DNA of 64,000 nt from Oxalicibacterium solurbis (GTDB lineage Bacteria; Pseudomonadota; Gammaproteobacteria; Burkholderiales; Burkholderiaceae_D). Numbering within the stretch: the stretch's first letter is position 1; each line of letters begins with the position of its first letter. Under the pieces are notes generated by a model, which worked only from the letters and a program-made list of their open reading frames with translations, was not told where the DNA came from and did no database searches. The DNA is taken from the NCBI RefSeq assembly GCF_014635845.1, contig NZ_BMDP01000001.1, forward strand, positions 992,001 to 1,056,000, read 5' to 3'. Shown here one piece after another: positions 1 to 9,711 of this stretch. Both the position numbers and the translations under genes were made by a program.

Positions 1-482
1 TAGGAAGGCGCCGTTTCAGTATTGCGCGCACGCTGACGTATCCAGTAGGCGAACATCGCCACGGCGGCCAGTGCCGCGACTATCCATCCCCAAGATGCAC
101 CGTGCGACGCTCTTGCCAGCGAAGTACCGGCAGCATGCACGCTATCCGCTCTCAGCAGCCCTTCCAGTTCCTGCACGGCCGATACCTTGGCGAACGGCAG
201 GCCGGGCGCCAGGCGTTCCGCTTTCGTCAGTTCGCTGCGCGCACCTGCCAGATCGCCCTGCCTCGCCAGCAGTTCGGCTTCGACGAAATGCGCCTTGCCG
301 CTGTCCGGATGATCGCGCAGCACGTCGCGCATCATCTGCTGCGCCTGCCCCAGATGGCCGCCATCCGCAGCGGCATACACTTGTTCGATCGTGGCATCGG
401 CAGCGAAGGCTGTATTGCCGAACAACAGGCCGGCACTGAGTGTCATGCCGGTAAAAAGATGACTGAAAAGATGACGAGACAT
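1..482 (-). CDS. Exported TPR-like protein with internal membrane anchor (3' end outside window)
   Basis: The gene runs off the left edge, so only about 160 N-terminal residues are visible. The ATG at 482 has a good GGAGG ribosome site about 7 bases upstream. Residues 1-27 look like a signal peptide ending AFA-AD. The following segment (QVYAAADGGHLGQAQQMM, then AELLARQGDLAGARSEL) resembles one or two tetratricopeptide-type helical repeats. A hydrophobic helix near residue 140-150 (WIVAALAAVAMFAYW) followed by Arg suggests a membrane anchor. I infer an envelope scaffold protein; the specific function is unknown because the C-terminal domain is missing. Confidence 0.65.
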   Translation of the reverse strand, partial: MSRHLFSHLFTGMTLSAGLLFGNTAFAADATIEQVYAAADGGHLGQAQQMMRDVLRDHPDSGKAHFVEAELLARQGDLAGARSELTKAERLAPGLPFAKVSAVQELEGLLRADSVHAAGTSLARASHGASWGWIVAALAAVAMFAYWIRQRARNTETAPS

Positions 483-681
483 GAAAACCTCCATCGCAAT
501 AGCCTGTTGCCAGATTAGCCCTTGCGCCGGTCGAATCAAGAAGGGAAACAGAGCGTTACCGCCTGTAAATGGAATGTAAAAATGACCGCGCAGACATAGA
601 CATGCTGTTGTGCCACCGCCGATGCGTTTCCCGCGAATGCGTTATATTTGCCGCTCGACTTTTCTTCGCAAGAACGTTTCC

Positions 682-1677
682 ATGACGACCGAAACCATCC
701 GCATCACCAACATCCCCGTTCCCGTTTCCCGCGTCGGCCTCGGCACCTGGGCCATCGGCGGCTGGATGTGGGGCGGCACCGACGACGAAGCTTCCGTTGC
801 CACGATACGCGGCGCGATCGAGCAGGGCATCAACCTGATCGATACGGCGCCGGTCTACGGCTTCGGCCATTCGGAAGAAGTGATCGGCCGCGCACTGGAA
901 GGCATGCGCGACAAGGCCGTCATCGCCACCAAGGTCGCACTGGAATGGAACGACGGCCGTGTGCGCCGCAATGCGACGCCGGAACGCATCCGCCAGGAAA
1001 TCGAGGATTCGTTGCGCCGCCTGCGTACCGATCGCATCGACCTGTATCAGGTGCACTGGCCGGACACGCTGGTGCCGTTCGAGGAAACCGCCGCCGAACT
1101 GCTGAAGCTGCAGCAGGAGGGCAAGATTCTCGCAATCGGTGTCAGCAATTACATGCCGGCACAGATGGATGCATTCGCATCCGTCGCACCGCTGGCGACC
1201 GTGCAACCGCCGTACAACCTGTTCGAGCGTGCAATCGAAGCCGACGTACTGCCGTATGCGCGCGACAAGGGAATGATCGTGCTGGCATATGGCGCGCTGT
1301 GCCGTGGCCTGCTGTCCGGCCGCATGCGCGCGGATACGACTTTCGACGGCGACGACCTGCGCAAATCCGATCCCAAGTTCAAGCAGCCGCGCTTTGCGCA
1401 ATACCTGTCGGCAGTCGATGCGCTGGAAAAATTCGCACGCGAACGCCACGGCAAATCGGTGCTGGCGCTGGCGATCCGCTGGGTGCTGGATCAGGGGCCG
1501 ACGATTGCACTGTGGGGCGCGCGCCGTCCAGATCAGCTGAACGGCATTGCGGACGTGTTCGGCTGGAAGCTGAGTGCACAAGATCTGGCCGATATCGATG
1601 CCCTGTTGGCCGAACACGTTACCGATCCGGTTGGCCCCGAATTCATGGCACCGCCGCTGCGCAAGAAAGTCGCCTGA
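682..1677 (+). CDS. Aldo/keto reductase family oxidoreductase
   Basis: This 331-residue protein belongs to the NADPH-dependent aldo/keto reductases, (beta/alpha)8 barrels that reduce carbonyl groups. The catalytic tetrad is visible as Asp54 and Tyr59 (LIDTAPVYG), Lys84 (IATKV) and His125 (LYQVHWPD). Its length and the opening GLGTWAIGGWMWGG resemble the YajO/Tas-like branch. The reading frame is open upstream to 610, but the ATG at 682 starts the conserved N-terminus. A TATATT at 643-648 could be its -10 box. The gene is divergent from the repeat protein on its left. The substrate cannot be told from sequence. Confidence 0.88.
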   Translation: MTTETIRITNIPVPVSRVGLGTWAIGGWMWGGTDDEASVATIRGAIEQGINLIDTAPVYGFGHSEEVIGRALEGMRDKAVIATKVALEWNDGRVRRNATPERIRQEIEDSLRRLRTDRIDLYQVHWPDTLVPFEETAAELLKLQQEGKILAIGVSNYMPAQMDAFASVAPLATVQPPYNLFERAIEADVLPYARDKGMIVLAYGALCRGLLSGRMRADTTFDGDDLRKSDPKFKQPRFAQYLSAVDALEKFARERHGKSVLALAIRWVLDQGPTIALWGARRPDQLNGIADVFGWKLSAQDLADIDALLAEHVTDPVGPEFMAPPLRKKVA

Positions 1678-1780
1678 CTGACCACCCTTTTGCCATCACG
1701 ATCTTCGTCACAGTTTTCACCACGATCGCCATCATGATTTTTGCCACACCTACGGGTGCGGCCACCCTACCCAAACTGCC

Positions 1781-2632
1781 ATGCCCATCCTCGCCGAACT
1801 GAACCTGTATCCGATCAAATCCTGCGCCGGCATCACGTTGCGCGAAGCGACGTTGACGCCCACCGGCCTGATGCACGAGCGCATCTACGATCGCGAATGG
1901 ATGGTGGTCGATACGGACGGCGAAATGCTGACGCAGCGCGATTTTCCGAAAATGGCATTGATCGTGCCGCGCATACGCGGCGACATGCTGGAAGTGAAAG
2001 CCCCCGGCATGCTGCGCCTGGATATTCCGCTGGACCTGCCGCATCCGGACGACGAACGCCTGCTGCGCGTGCGCGTGTGGAACGACGAAGTCGATGCCTA
2101 CGATTGCGACGAAACGACTGCGGCGTGGTTCTCGAACGCCGTCGGCACGCCGTGCCGGCTGGTGCGCTTCCATCCGAATGCAAAACGCATCGCCAGCACG
2201 AAATGGACGGACGGCGCGGAAGTGCCAACTTTCTTCGCCGACGGCTTCCCGATGCTGGCAATCGGCACCGGCTCGCTGGACGACCTGAACCAAAAACTGG
2301 TGGCGCAGGGACGCGAGGCGCTACCGATGAACCGCTTCCGCCCGAACATCGTGCTGGGCGACATTCCGCCGTTCGAGGAGGAATATGCCGAGTCCTACCG
2401 CATCGGCGAAGCGCTGTTGAAGCCGGTCAAACCTTGCCCGCGTTGCCCGATGCCGTCCATCGACCAGGCCACCGGCGAATTCGGCCCCGATCCGCTGGAT
2501 ATCCTGCAGACCTATCGCACCAATCCACGCGTGGAGGATCGCATCACCTTCGGCATCAACACGATCCTGCTGGAAGGCGAAGGCCATGTCGTGCGCGTCG
2601 GCCAGCCGGTAGAGATCGAACTGGCCTTCTGA
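1781..2632 (+). CDS. MOSC domain-containing protein (molybdenum cofactor-binding type)
   Basis: The 283-residue product has an N-terminal MOSC beta-barrel domain (MPILAELNLYPIKSCAG, about residues 1-120) and a C-terminal MOSC domain. The typical cysteine region KPCPRCPMP places Cys at about residues 219 and 222. The family is related to YcbX and the mitochondrial amidoxime-reducing component, which carry Mo cofactor and reduce N-hydroxylated compounds, usually with a ferredoxin-like partner. No C-terminal 2Fe-2S domain is present, so a separate electron donor would be needed. It lies about 100 bases after the aldo/keto reductase and may be co-transcribed with it. Confidence 0.85.
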   Translation: MPILAELNLYPIKSCAGITLREATLTPTGLMHERIYDREWMVVDTDGEMLTQRDFPKMALIVPRIRGDMLEVKAPGMLRLDIPLDLPHPDDERLLRVRVWNDEVDAYDCDETTAAWFSNAVGTPCRLVRFHPNAKRIASTKWTDGAEVPTFFADGFPMLAIGTGSLDDLNQKLVAQGREALPMNRFRPNIVLGDIPPFEEEYAESYRIGEALLKPVKPCPRCPMPSIDQATGEFGPDPLDILQTYRTNPRVEDRITFGINTILLEGEGHVVRVGQPVEIELAF

Positions 2633-2787
2633 AAGACCGTTTACATTTGTTGATGCATCTGGTGGCGTACTGCGTCGTATTTCCGCCAACTTCGGCTCAT
2701 CATCGCCGTTTGCAAGTTGCTCGTCAGAAATCATCCGGGTAGACTGTCCGCTTGCGCGATTCCGCGCCGCCGCAGTCCGCCCGCCTC

Positions 2788-3882
2788 ATGACAAACCCGC
2801 TGGTTTCCGAAAATTCGCAGTTGCGCAGCCAGCTTCAGTTGCTGCTGAAGGAAGCGCATCGCAACCAGCAGATCATGCAGCGCTACCAGGAACTCGACCT
2901 GCAGTTCATCGGCGCCAATACCTTCCAGGAATTGATCGATAGCGTCTTCGACACGCTGACCGAAGCATCGGAGCTGGATGTCGTCACGCTGACGCTGATC
3001 GATCCGGAAGCCGAGATCCGCCGCATCCTGACCGACCTGCGCATCGACGTCAGCGATTACCCGAACCTGATCTTCGTCGAACAGCAGAACGGTGTGCACG
3101 ATCCCGAACATCCGGCACGGCGCGCCTCGCTCGGCTCCTACAATACGCTGGTGCATCGCCGCATGTTTCCCGATTCGGTATTGAAGCCAGCCAGTGTCGC
3201 CATCCTGCCGCTGATCCGCCGCAACAGCCTGATCGGCTGGTTGAGCCTGGGCAGCCTGGACGCTACGCGCTTCACGCCAAGCCTCGGCAGCGAAATCCTG
3301 CAGCACCGCGCTTCCATCGTCGCGATCTGTATCGAAAACGTCATCAACAACGAACGCCTGCAACATATCGGCCTGACCGATCCGCTGACCGGCGTGAACA
3401 ACCGGCGCTACGTCGAACGCCGCCTGCTGGAAGAAGTCGGCCGCACGCGGCGCCACGGCCACGCGCTGTCGGCGATGTACATCGATCTGGATCACTTCAA
3501 GAAGGTCAACGACAGTTATGGCCATCAGGGCGGCGACGAAGTACTATGCGCCGTCGCCGCGCGTATCAAGGCCGAGCTGCGCTTGAGTGACGCACTGGGC
3601 CGTTTCGGCGGCGAGGAATTCGTCGTGCTGCTGATCGATGCACCGCACGATGCCGCATTGGCCGTCGCCGAACGCATACGCTGTAGCGTCAATGGCACGC
3701 CGTTGCAGTTGAGTACCGGCGAGGAATTGGTTGCGACCGTTTCGATCGGTGTGGCGACGCTGGACAGAATCGAACGCAGCGACGATGCAGCGACAGTCGC
3801 CCAGCAACTGCTGGCGCATGCGGACGAAGCGCTGTACCGCGCAAAGAAGGAAGGCAGAAATCGCGTCGTCAGTGCGGTCTGA
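2788..3882 (+). CDS. GAF-GGDEF diguanylate cyclase
   Basis: The 364-residue protein has a short helical N-terminus, a GAF-like or DUF484-like sensor region (about residues 30-190) and a C-terminal GGDEF domain. The domain shows TDPLTGVNNRRY, DLDHFKKVNDSYGHQGGD and the active signature GGEEF at about residues 274-278. An RxxD inhibitory site (Arg265, Asp268) sits five residues before the signature. It should therefore make c-di-GMP from two GTP and be product-inhibited. No membrane segment is seen, so it is probably cytoplasmic. A TTG at 2752 is in frame, but the ATG at 2788 is preferred. A hairpin terminator follows. Confidence 0.9.
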   Translation: MTNPLVSENSQLRSQLQLLLKEAHRNQQIMQRYQELDLQFIGANTFQELIDSVFDTLTEASELDVVTLTLIDPEAEIRRILTDLRIDVSDYPNLIFVEQQNGVHDPEHPARRASLGSYNTLVHRRMFPDSVLKPASVAILPLIRRNSLIGWLSLGSLDATRFTPSLGSEILQHRASIVAICIENVINNERLQHIGLTDPLTGVNNRRYVERRLLEEVGRTRRHGHALSAMYIDLDHFKKVNDSYGHQGGDEVLCAVAARIKAELRLSDALGRFGGEEFVVLLIDAPHDAALAVAERIRCSVNGTPLQLSTGEELVATVSIGVATLDRIERSDDAATVAQQLLAHADEALYRAKKEGRNRVVSAV

Positions 3883-3903
3883 TGCCAACGTCACTCAAAT
3901 GAA

Positions 3904-3925
3904 AAAGGGACCGGATGGTCCCTTT
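3904..3925. terminator. Bidirectional intrinsic terminator
   Basis: A 9-bp perfect stem, AAAGGGACC (3904-3912) with GGTCCCTTT (3917-3925), has a 4-base loop and is flanked by A-rich and T-rich runs. It lies between the convergent cyclase and ferredoxin genes and can serve both. Confidence 0.85.
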
Positions 3926-3931
3926 GATTTT

Positions 3932-4231
<300 letters not shown>

Positions 4232-4261
4232 CTATGCTTCACTACTTCTCGCTGCTGCCAA

Positions 4262-4750
4262 TCACTTCTTTTGTGAAGCGATCTTCTCCTTCAGCCAGCG
4301 ATCGACCGACGGAAACACGAACTTGGAGACGTCGCCGCCCAGATTGGCGATCTCGCGCACGATGGTGCCGGAGATGAACTGGTATTGATCGGACGGCGTC
4401 AGGAACAGCGTTTCCACGTCCGGCAGCAGATAGCGGTTCATGCCGGCCATCTGGAATTCGTATTCGAAGTCGGATACCGCACGCAGGCCGCGCACGATCA
4501 CGCGTGCGTCGTGGCGGCGCACGAAATCCTTCAATAGTCCCGAAAAACTCTCGACGTGGACGTTCGGATAATGGCCAAGCACTTCGTTGGAAATCGTCAG
4601 GCGTTCTTCCAGTGTGAAGAACGGCTTCTTGTTGCGGCTGTCGGCAACGCCAACGATCAGTTTGTCGAACAAACCCGACGCACGACGCACGAGGTCTTCA
4701 TGACCGCGCGTCAGTGGATCGAAGGTTCCCGGATAAACAGCTGTGACCAT
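4262..4750 (-). CDS. coaD: Phosphopantetheine adenylyltransferase
   Basis: CoaD catalyses the penultimate step of coenzyme A synthesis, joining ATP and 4'-phosphopantetheine into dephospho-CoA. The 162-residue length matches the family. The nucleotidyltransferase motif T-x-G-H is at residues 14-17 ([12 protein letters not shown]), and the C-terminal [19 protein letters not shown] matches the second nucleotide-binding motif. The frame is open further upstream to 4849, but the ATG at 4750 gives the canonical [12 protein letters not shown] start. It is downstream of rsmD on the same strand, the usual pairing. Confidence 0.96.
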   Translation of the reverse strand: MVTAVYPGTFDPLTRGHEDLVRRASGLFDKLIVGVADSRNKKPFFTLEERLTISNEVLGHYPNVHVESFSGLLKDFVRRHDARVIVRGLRAVSDFEYEFQMAGMNRYLLPDVETLFLTPSDQYQFISGTIVREIANLGGDVSKFVFPSVDRWLKEKIASQKK

Positions 4751-4884
4751 ATTGGCTCCCGTACGGTGGCTTGTCATGCGCGCATGGAGGCGCAGGTGCC
4801 GCAAGCGCGGCAAGGACATCTTTGCCCTGGCTGATACATGGCGCGGCACGACAAAAGGGGTGCCGCAACTGAACAGAAAGCGAA

Positions 4885-5523
4885 TTATGCCTGAACTTCG
4901 GCCCCTTTTTCAGGCTGAAGCAAATGGTAAGAGACCATGCCGGCACTGCCGGCCCGCATAATTTGCCATCCCTGCAGCCATTCCGGCGGCGTTTCGGAAG
5001 CCAGCGGCATCTCGGATTCGACATAGACGAGACCGCCCGGACGCAATAGCGGCACGCACAACGGCAGGCTGCGTGCCAGCCAGTCGCTGTGATACGGGGG
5101 ATCGAGGAAAATCAGGTCGAATTGCGTGCCGCTGCGTTGCAAGGACTGCATTGTCGATATGGCATCACTACGCAGGATGCGCACCTGCTCGGCGTGCAGC
5201 TTGTCTTTGATCGTTTCGATCTGTCGTACCGCTTGTGTCTGCATTTCGACCATCACGACCTCGGCTGCACCACGGCTGGCTGCTTCGAAACCCAGCACGC
5301 CGGTGCCGGCAAAGGCATCCAGACAGCGCAGGCCGTCCCAACCGCCGTCGATCAGGTGATTGATCCAGTTGAAGACCGTCTCACGCACACGATCCGGCGT
5401 CGGACGCAAGCCTGCGGCGTCCAGCACCGCCAGCGGCGTGCGTTTCCACTGGCCGCCGATGATGCGGACCTGGTGCGGTGCCGAACGGGGCGGCGATTTT
5501 TTCACGGGAGACGGTTTGGCCAT
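4885..5523 (-). CDS. rsmD: 16S rRNA (guanine(966)-N(2))-methyltransferase RsmD
   Basis: RsmD methylates G966 of 16S rRNA on the assembled 30S particle using SAM. The 212-residue protein shows the conserved RIIGGQWKR opening, the SAM-binding motif [19 protein letters not shown] and the catalytic FLDPPYHSD. An open frame extends upstream to 5697, but the ATG at 5523 starts a typical basic N-terminus ([13 protein letters not shown]). It precedes coaD by 134 bases, the common rsmD-coaD arrangement, and follows the M16 peptidase pair on the same strand. Confidence 0.95.
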   Translation of the reverse strand: MAKPSPVKKSPPRSAPHQVRIIGGQWKRTPLAVLDAAGLRPTPDRVRETVFNWINHLIDGGWDGLRCLDAFAGTGVLGFEAASRGAAEVVMVEMQTQAVRQIETIKDKLHAEQVRILRSDAISTMQSLQRSGTQFDLIFLDPPYHSDWLARSLPLCVPLLRPGGLVYVESEMPLASETPPEWLQGWQIMRAGSAGMVSYHLLQPEKGAEVQA

Positions 5524-5620
5524 GGCTCGGTGCAGTGCGCAGCGTGGTGCGCGATACGCATATTCGTTGCAAAGGAGCGCATTGTAAGGACCGCAGACGC
5601 TCCATGCCAGTCCATCATGT

Positions 5621-6943
5621 TCAGGGCGAGGATTTGGCCGCCGCGCCGACGACCACGGTCGACAGCTTGTCCATCTGCAGCTTGCGCTTGAATGCATCGC
5701 GTATCTGCGCCGCCGTGACGCGCGAGACCTTGTCGGTCCACGTATCGAGATAGTCGAGCGGCAAGCCGTAGAAGCCGATCATCGCGACGTTTTCCAGTAG
5801 CTTGCGGTTGCTGTCCAGCCGCAGCGCGAAACCGCCGATCAGATTGTCCTTGGCTGCTGCCAGCTCCGCTTCGGTCGGCCCGTCGCGCAGAAAACTGGCA
5901 ACCGTTTCGCGCACGATCTTCAGCGCTTCGTCGGCCTGATCGCTCTTCGTCTGCAGACCGATCTGGAACGGCCCCGGCTGCGCCAGCGGTTCGAAATAAC
6001 TGTAGACGCCATAGGCCAGCCCGCGCTTTTCGCGCACCTGATTCATCAGGCGCGACACGAAACCGCCGCCGCCCAAGGTGTAATTGCCGACCATCAGCGC
6101 GAAGTAGTCCGGATCGTGCCGCGTCAGTGCCGGTTCGCCGATCAGGATGTGCGCCTGCGCCGAATTGTGCGCAATGCGCTGTTCGCCGCCAGCAGCAATG
6201 ACGACCGGTGGAAGATCGGGCAACGGTGCGCCTTGCGGCAGATGCATCGTCAGCTGGCGTGCGATGCGATCGGCATCGGCACGCGTGGCATCGCCGATCA
6301 TCGCGATGACGGCGCGGTTGGCAACATAGTGTCCGGCATAAAAGGTGGCGAGATCATCGCGCGTGATGGCGCCTATCGATTCGGAGCCAGGATTGTCGCC
6401 ATACGGATGGCTGCCGTACAGCAGTTTGTCGAAGGCGCGGTCGGCGATCACTTCCGGCTTGGTCAGGCTTTCGCGGATGGCGGCAATCGTGCGCGCCTTG
6501 TCGCGTTCCAGCAGGTCGGCAGGGAAGCTAGGCTGCGCCAGCACGCGTGCCAGCAGCGCAATCGCGGCATCGCGTTCGGTGGTCAGAGTGCGCAGCGTCA
6601 GGCCGGCGCGATCGCCTTCGACGCGATTGCCGCGCTGTGCGGCGATGTCGGCAAAGCCGTCGGAAATCTGTGCCTCGTTCAGTGCCGGCTCGGCAGCGGA
6701 CGTTCCCTGATGCACGCCGCGCGCCAGCATTGCATTCGTCAATGCGGCCACGCCGGATTTGCCAGCCGGATCGCGGCGATCACCGGCATCGAAATCGACA
6801 CTGACATCCAGCATCGGGATCGTGTGGTTTTCGACGAACAGTACGCGCGCGCCGTTGTCCAGCGTCCACGACTGGATGTTCAATGCAGCGTGCGACAGGC
6901 TGCATGCGGCGCACAACACGGCGCCTGTGATCAGTCTAAACAT
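5621..6943 (-). CDS. M16 family peptidase-like protein, zinc site lost
   Basis: The 440-residue exported protein has a signal peptide (MFRLITGAVLCAACSLSHA) and the M16 fold. The start of the first domain (WTLDNGARVLFVENHTIPMLDVSVDFDAGDR) and a second-domain block (MGNYTLGGGGFVSRLMNQVREKRGLAY region) are recognisable. The HxxEH zinc motif expected after GVAALT is replaced by NAMLA, so it should not be a peptidase by itself. In M16 pairs the inactive subunit supports substrate binding by the active partner, here the gene immediately upstream. I infer a periplasmic heterodimeric protease. A GGAG site precedes the ATG. Confidence 0.9.
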   Translation of the reverse strand: MFRLITGAVLCAACSLSHAALNIQSWTLDNGARVLFVENHTIPMLDVSVDFDAGDRRDPAGKSGVAALTNAMLARGVHQGTSAAEPALNEAQISDGFADIAAQRGNRVEGDRAGLTLRTLTTERDAAIALLARVLAQPSFPADLLERDKARTIAAIRESLTKPEVIADRAFDKLLYGSHPYGDNPGSESIGAITRDDLATFYAGHYVANRAVIAMIGDATRADADRIARQLTMHLPQGAPLPDLPPVVIAAGGEQRIAHNSAQAHILIGEPALTRHDPDYFALMVGNYTLGGGGFVSRLMNQVREKRGLAYGVYSYFEPLAQPGPFQIGLQTKSDQADEALKIVRETVASFLRDGPTEAELAAAKDNLIGGFALRLDSNRKLLENVAMIGFYGLPLDYLDTWTDKVSRVTAAQIRDAFKRKLQMDKLSTVVVGAAAKSSP

Positions 6944-7021
6944 GATGACTCCGGATCCTTGTTCTGTTGGGTTCTGCTTGTTTCTGTTGATTTCGTTGAG
7001 AGAGAAACGACCACGCTCATT

Positions 7022-7057
7022 GCAACATTTGTCGCAACAATCATTGCAGCACTCATC
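7022..7057. repeat. Three imperfect 12-bp tandem units between the M16 genes
   Basis: Units gcaacatttgtc (7022-7033), gcaacaatcatt (7034-7045) and gcagcactcatc (7046-7057) follow one another and overlap the stop codon of the upstream M16 gene. Read leftward in one frame they would encode a Cys-Cys-Asn/Asp pattern, but no start or ribosome site supports translation. Confidence 0.5.
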
Positions 7058-8504
7058 GCAGCGTATCGGCCGGCAGGGCGCCAGGCGCCGGCTTGTTCCG
7101 GTCCGGCGGCAACGGCACCAATGTGGCCACCGTCAGCGCATCGTCGCCGAAATATTTTTGCGCCACGGCCTGCACCTGTTGCGGCGTGACGGCACGCAGG
7201 CGCTCGATCAGGCGGTCGATGTCCTTGTACGACAGGCCGGACATTTCCATCACGCCGATTTCCATCGCCTGGCCGAACACCGAATCGCGCTTGTAGATCT
7301 GGCTGGCGATCAATTGCGTTTTCACGCGTTTCAATTCCTCTTCCGATACGCCGTCGCGCGCGATGCGTTCGACTTCGGCGCGCAGCAGTTTTTCCAGTTG
7401 TTCGGTCGTCGTGCCTGCAGCCGGCACGCCGTCCAGCATGAACAGCACCGGGCCGCGCGCAATGCCGGAATACGAAGCGCCGACTTCATTGGCGACACGA
7501 TCGGTGCGTACCAGCTTCGCGGTCAGGCGCGCATTGTCGTAGCCGTCCAGAACGGCGGACAGCACTTCGAGCGCGAGTGCGTCGTCGTCCTTGTCCACGT
7601 CATGCAGACCCGGCACCTTGAAGCCGAGCACGACATAGGGATTTTCGGCCGGCGCCTTGACGACGACGCGCTTGGGTCCGGTCTGCGGCGGCTCGTTCTG
7701 CGGCCGCGTGCGCACCAGCGCCATCGGTTCGTATTTGCCGAAATATTTCTGCGCCAGCTTGAACACCTGCTGCGGATCGACGTCGCCGGAGACGACCATC
7801 GTCGCGTTGTTCGGCGCATACCACTGCGCGTACCAGTCGCGCACGTCTTCCGCCGTCAGATGTTGCAGATCGTCCATCCAGCCGATCACCGGATTGCGGT
7901 ACGGCGCGACGGCAAAGGCGGTCGCATTCAGCGCCTCGTGCACCAAAGCGACAGGCTGGTCGTCGGTACGCAGGCGGCGCTCTTCCATGATGACGCGGAT
8001 TTCCTTGGCGAATTCGTTCTTGTCGACCACCAGATTGCGCATGCGGTCGGCTTCCAGCGCCATCACCTTTTCCAGTCGCGATTTTTCGATCTGCTGGAAG
8101 TACGCGGTGTAATCCTTGCTGGTGAATGCATTTTCGCGGCCGCCGAGCTGGGCGACACGACGGCTGAATTCGCCCGGCGCCAGCTTCTTCGTGCCCTTGA
8201 ACATCATGTGCTCGAGCGCATGCGCAACACCGGTCGTGCCGTTGCGCTCGTCGATCGAGCCGACGCGATACCAGACCATGTGTGCCACCGTCGGCGCGCG
8301 ATGGTCCTCGTTGACGATGATGCGCATGCCGTTCTTCAGCGTCAGTTCTGAAATATGTTCGGCTGTCTGGACGGTCGTCCTGGCGGGTTGCGCCACGGTT
8401 GCCGTATCCGGCTGCACGGCACTGGCGGAAGTGGATGCCAGCACCAGCGCCGTTGCGGCCAGCAGCCTGCTAATGTTGATAACGTTTGCAACGTTCGATT
8501 TCAT
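7053..8504 (-). CDS. M16 family zinc metallopeptidase (active subunit)
   Basis: The 483-residue periplasmic protein starts with a signal peptide (ISRLLAATALVLASTSASA). It carries the inverted zinc motif HALEH at residues 95-99, followed by a conserved Glu in MALEADRMRNL as third ligand. The C-terminal M16 domain includes the MFKGTKKLAPGEFSRRV and GIARGP regions. It is the catalytic partner of the downstream M16 homologue lacking this motif. The ATG at 8504 is chosen because it begins the signal peptide; the frame is open further upstream. It is transcribed divergently from ftsY across 94 bases. Its substrates are unknown, probably unfolded or short periplasmic peptides. Confidence 0.92.
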   Translation of the reverse strand: MKSNVANVINISRLLAATALVLASTSASAVQPDTATVAQPARTTVQTAEHISELTLKNGMRIIVNEDHRAPTVAHMVWYRVGSIDERNGTTGVAHALEHMMFKGTKKLAPGEFSRRVAQLGGRENAFTSKDYTAYFQQIEKSRLEKVMALEADRMRNLVVDKNEFAKEIRVIMEERRLRTDDQPVALVHEALNATAFAVAPYRNPVIGWMDDLQHLTAEDVRDWYAQWYAPNNATMVVSGDVDPQQVFKLAQKYFGKYEPMALVRTRPQNEPPQTGPKRVVVKAPAENPYVVLGFKVPGLHDVDKDDDALALEVLSAVLDGYDNARLTAKLVRTDRVANEVGASYSGIARGPVLFMLDGVPAAGTTTEQLEKLLRAEVERIARDGVSEEELKRVKTQLIASQIYKRDSVFGQAMEIGVMEMSGLSYKDIDRLIERLRAVTPQQVQAVAQKYFGDDALTVATLVPLPPDRNKPAPGALPADTLR

Positions 8505-8598
8505 GATTTTTTTGCTCTGATAGAATACGGCGATTGTATCCGCGGCCTCGCATTCATGCGGCGGACCGCCTCCAAACGCTGCTCTGACCCCATTCCCG

Positions 8599-9702
8599 AT
8601 GTTTAGTTTCTTCAAGAAAAAACCGCGCCCCGAAGAATCTGTTGCGCCGCAACCTGCAGGCGCGCCCGAAGAACCGGCCATTGAAGAAGCCGTAGAAAAG
8701 GTTACGGAAGAAATAACGGAAACGCCATCCCCCGCCGCCTCTGCCCCTGCTGCAATAGAAGAAGCTGTCGAAGAAATCGTCCCGGCCGAAACCCCAGTCG
8801 AGCAGAAGCAGTCGTGGATGGCGCGCCTGAAGGCCGGCCTGTCGAAAACCTCTTCCAACCTGAGCACGCTGTTCGTCGGCGCGAAGATCGACGACGATCT
8901 GTACGACGAACTGGAAACGGCGTTGCTGATGTCCGATGCCGGCGTCGAGGCGACGCAGTTCCTGCTGGATGCGTTGAAACGCAAGGTGAAGAACGAACGG
9001 CTGACCGAAGCCGCGCAGGTCAAATCCGCGCTGCGCGAGTTGCTGGTCGAGATGCTGTCGCCGCTGCAGAAACCGCTGGTGCTAGGCCGTCATCAGCCGC
9101 TGGTGATGATGATCGCCGGCGTCAACGGCGCCGGCAAGACGACGACCATCGGCAAGCTGGCCAAGCACATGCAGACGCACCGGCAATCGGTGCTGCTGGC
9201 CGCCGGCGACACTTTCCGCGCCGCCGCGCGCGAGCAGTTGGCGGTCTGGGGCCAGCGCAACAACATTACCGTGATCGCGCAGGAATCGGGCGATCCTGCT
9301 GCAGTCGCCTTCGATGCCGTGCAATCGGCGCAGGCACGCAAGATCGATATCGTGATGGTCGATACCGCCGGTCGCCTGCCGACGCAGCTGCATCTGATGG
9401 AAGAGCTGAAAAAGGTCAAGCGTGTGATCGCCAAGGCCATGCCGGAAGCGCCGCATGAAGTGCTGCTGGTCATCGACGGCAATACCGGCCAGAACGCACT
9501 GACACAGGTGAAGGCTTTCGACGACGCATTGAACCTCACCGGCCTGGTGGTGACCAAGCTGGACGGAACCGCCAAGGGCGGCGTGCTGGCAGCCATTGCG
9601 CGCACGCGGCCGATTCCCGTCTATTTCATCGGCGTCGGCGAACAGATCGAGGATCTGCAGCCGTTCAGTGCCGAAGAGTTCGTTGAAGCGTTGCTGGGAT
9701 AA
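8599..9702 (+). CDS. ftsY: Signal recognition particle receptor FtsY
   Basis: FtsY is the SRP receptor GTPase that delivers ribosome-nascent chain complexes to the SecYEG translocon. The 367-residue protein has an acidic, Glu/Ala/Pro-rich A domain (residues about 10-70) behind a short basic amphipathic start ([10 protein letters not shown]). The NG domain contains the P-loop [15 protein letters not shown] from about residue 174, [20 protein letters not shown] and [10 protein letters not shown]. It is first in the ftsY-ftsE-ftsX cluster, with ftsE starting 9 bases after its stop. Confidence 0.97.
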   Translation: MFSFFKKKPRPEESVAPQPAGAPEEPAIEEAVEKVTEEITETPSPAASAPAAIEEAVEEIVPAETPVEQKQSWMARLKAGLSKTSSNLSTLFVGAKIDDDLYDELETALLMSDAGVEATQFLLDALKRKVKNERLTEAAQVKSALRELLVEMLSPLQKPLVLGRHQPLVMMIAGVNGAGKTTTIGKLAKHMQTHRQSVLLAAGDTFRAAAREQLAVWGQRNNITVIAQESGDPAAVAFDAVQSAQARKIDIVMVDTAGRLPTQLHLMEELKKVKRVIAKAMPEAPHEVLLVIDGNTGQNALTQVKAFDDALNLTGLVVTKLDGTAKGGVLAAIARTRPIPVYFIGVGEQIEDLQPFSAEEFVEALLG

Positions 9703-9711
9703 ACCATCTTG

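Noticed and set aside
556-1617. 353-codon open frame on the minus strand opposite the aldo/keto reductase
   Set aside because: It is a shadow of the real gene in high-GC DNA; its translation is His/Arg/Gln-rich without domain, and the plus strand carries the full catalytic tetrad. Similar long antisense frames across the window were dropped for the same reason.
7014-7060. Cys-rich peptide encoded by the 12-bp repeats between M16 genes
   Set aside because: There is no start codon with ribosome site and the frame is not an extension of either M16 gene; the Cys pattern follows from the repeat itself.
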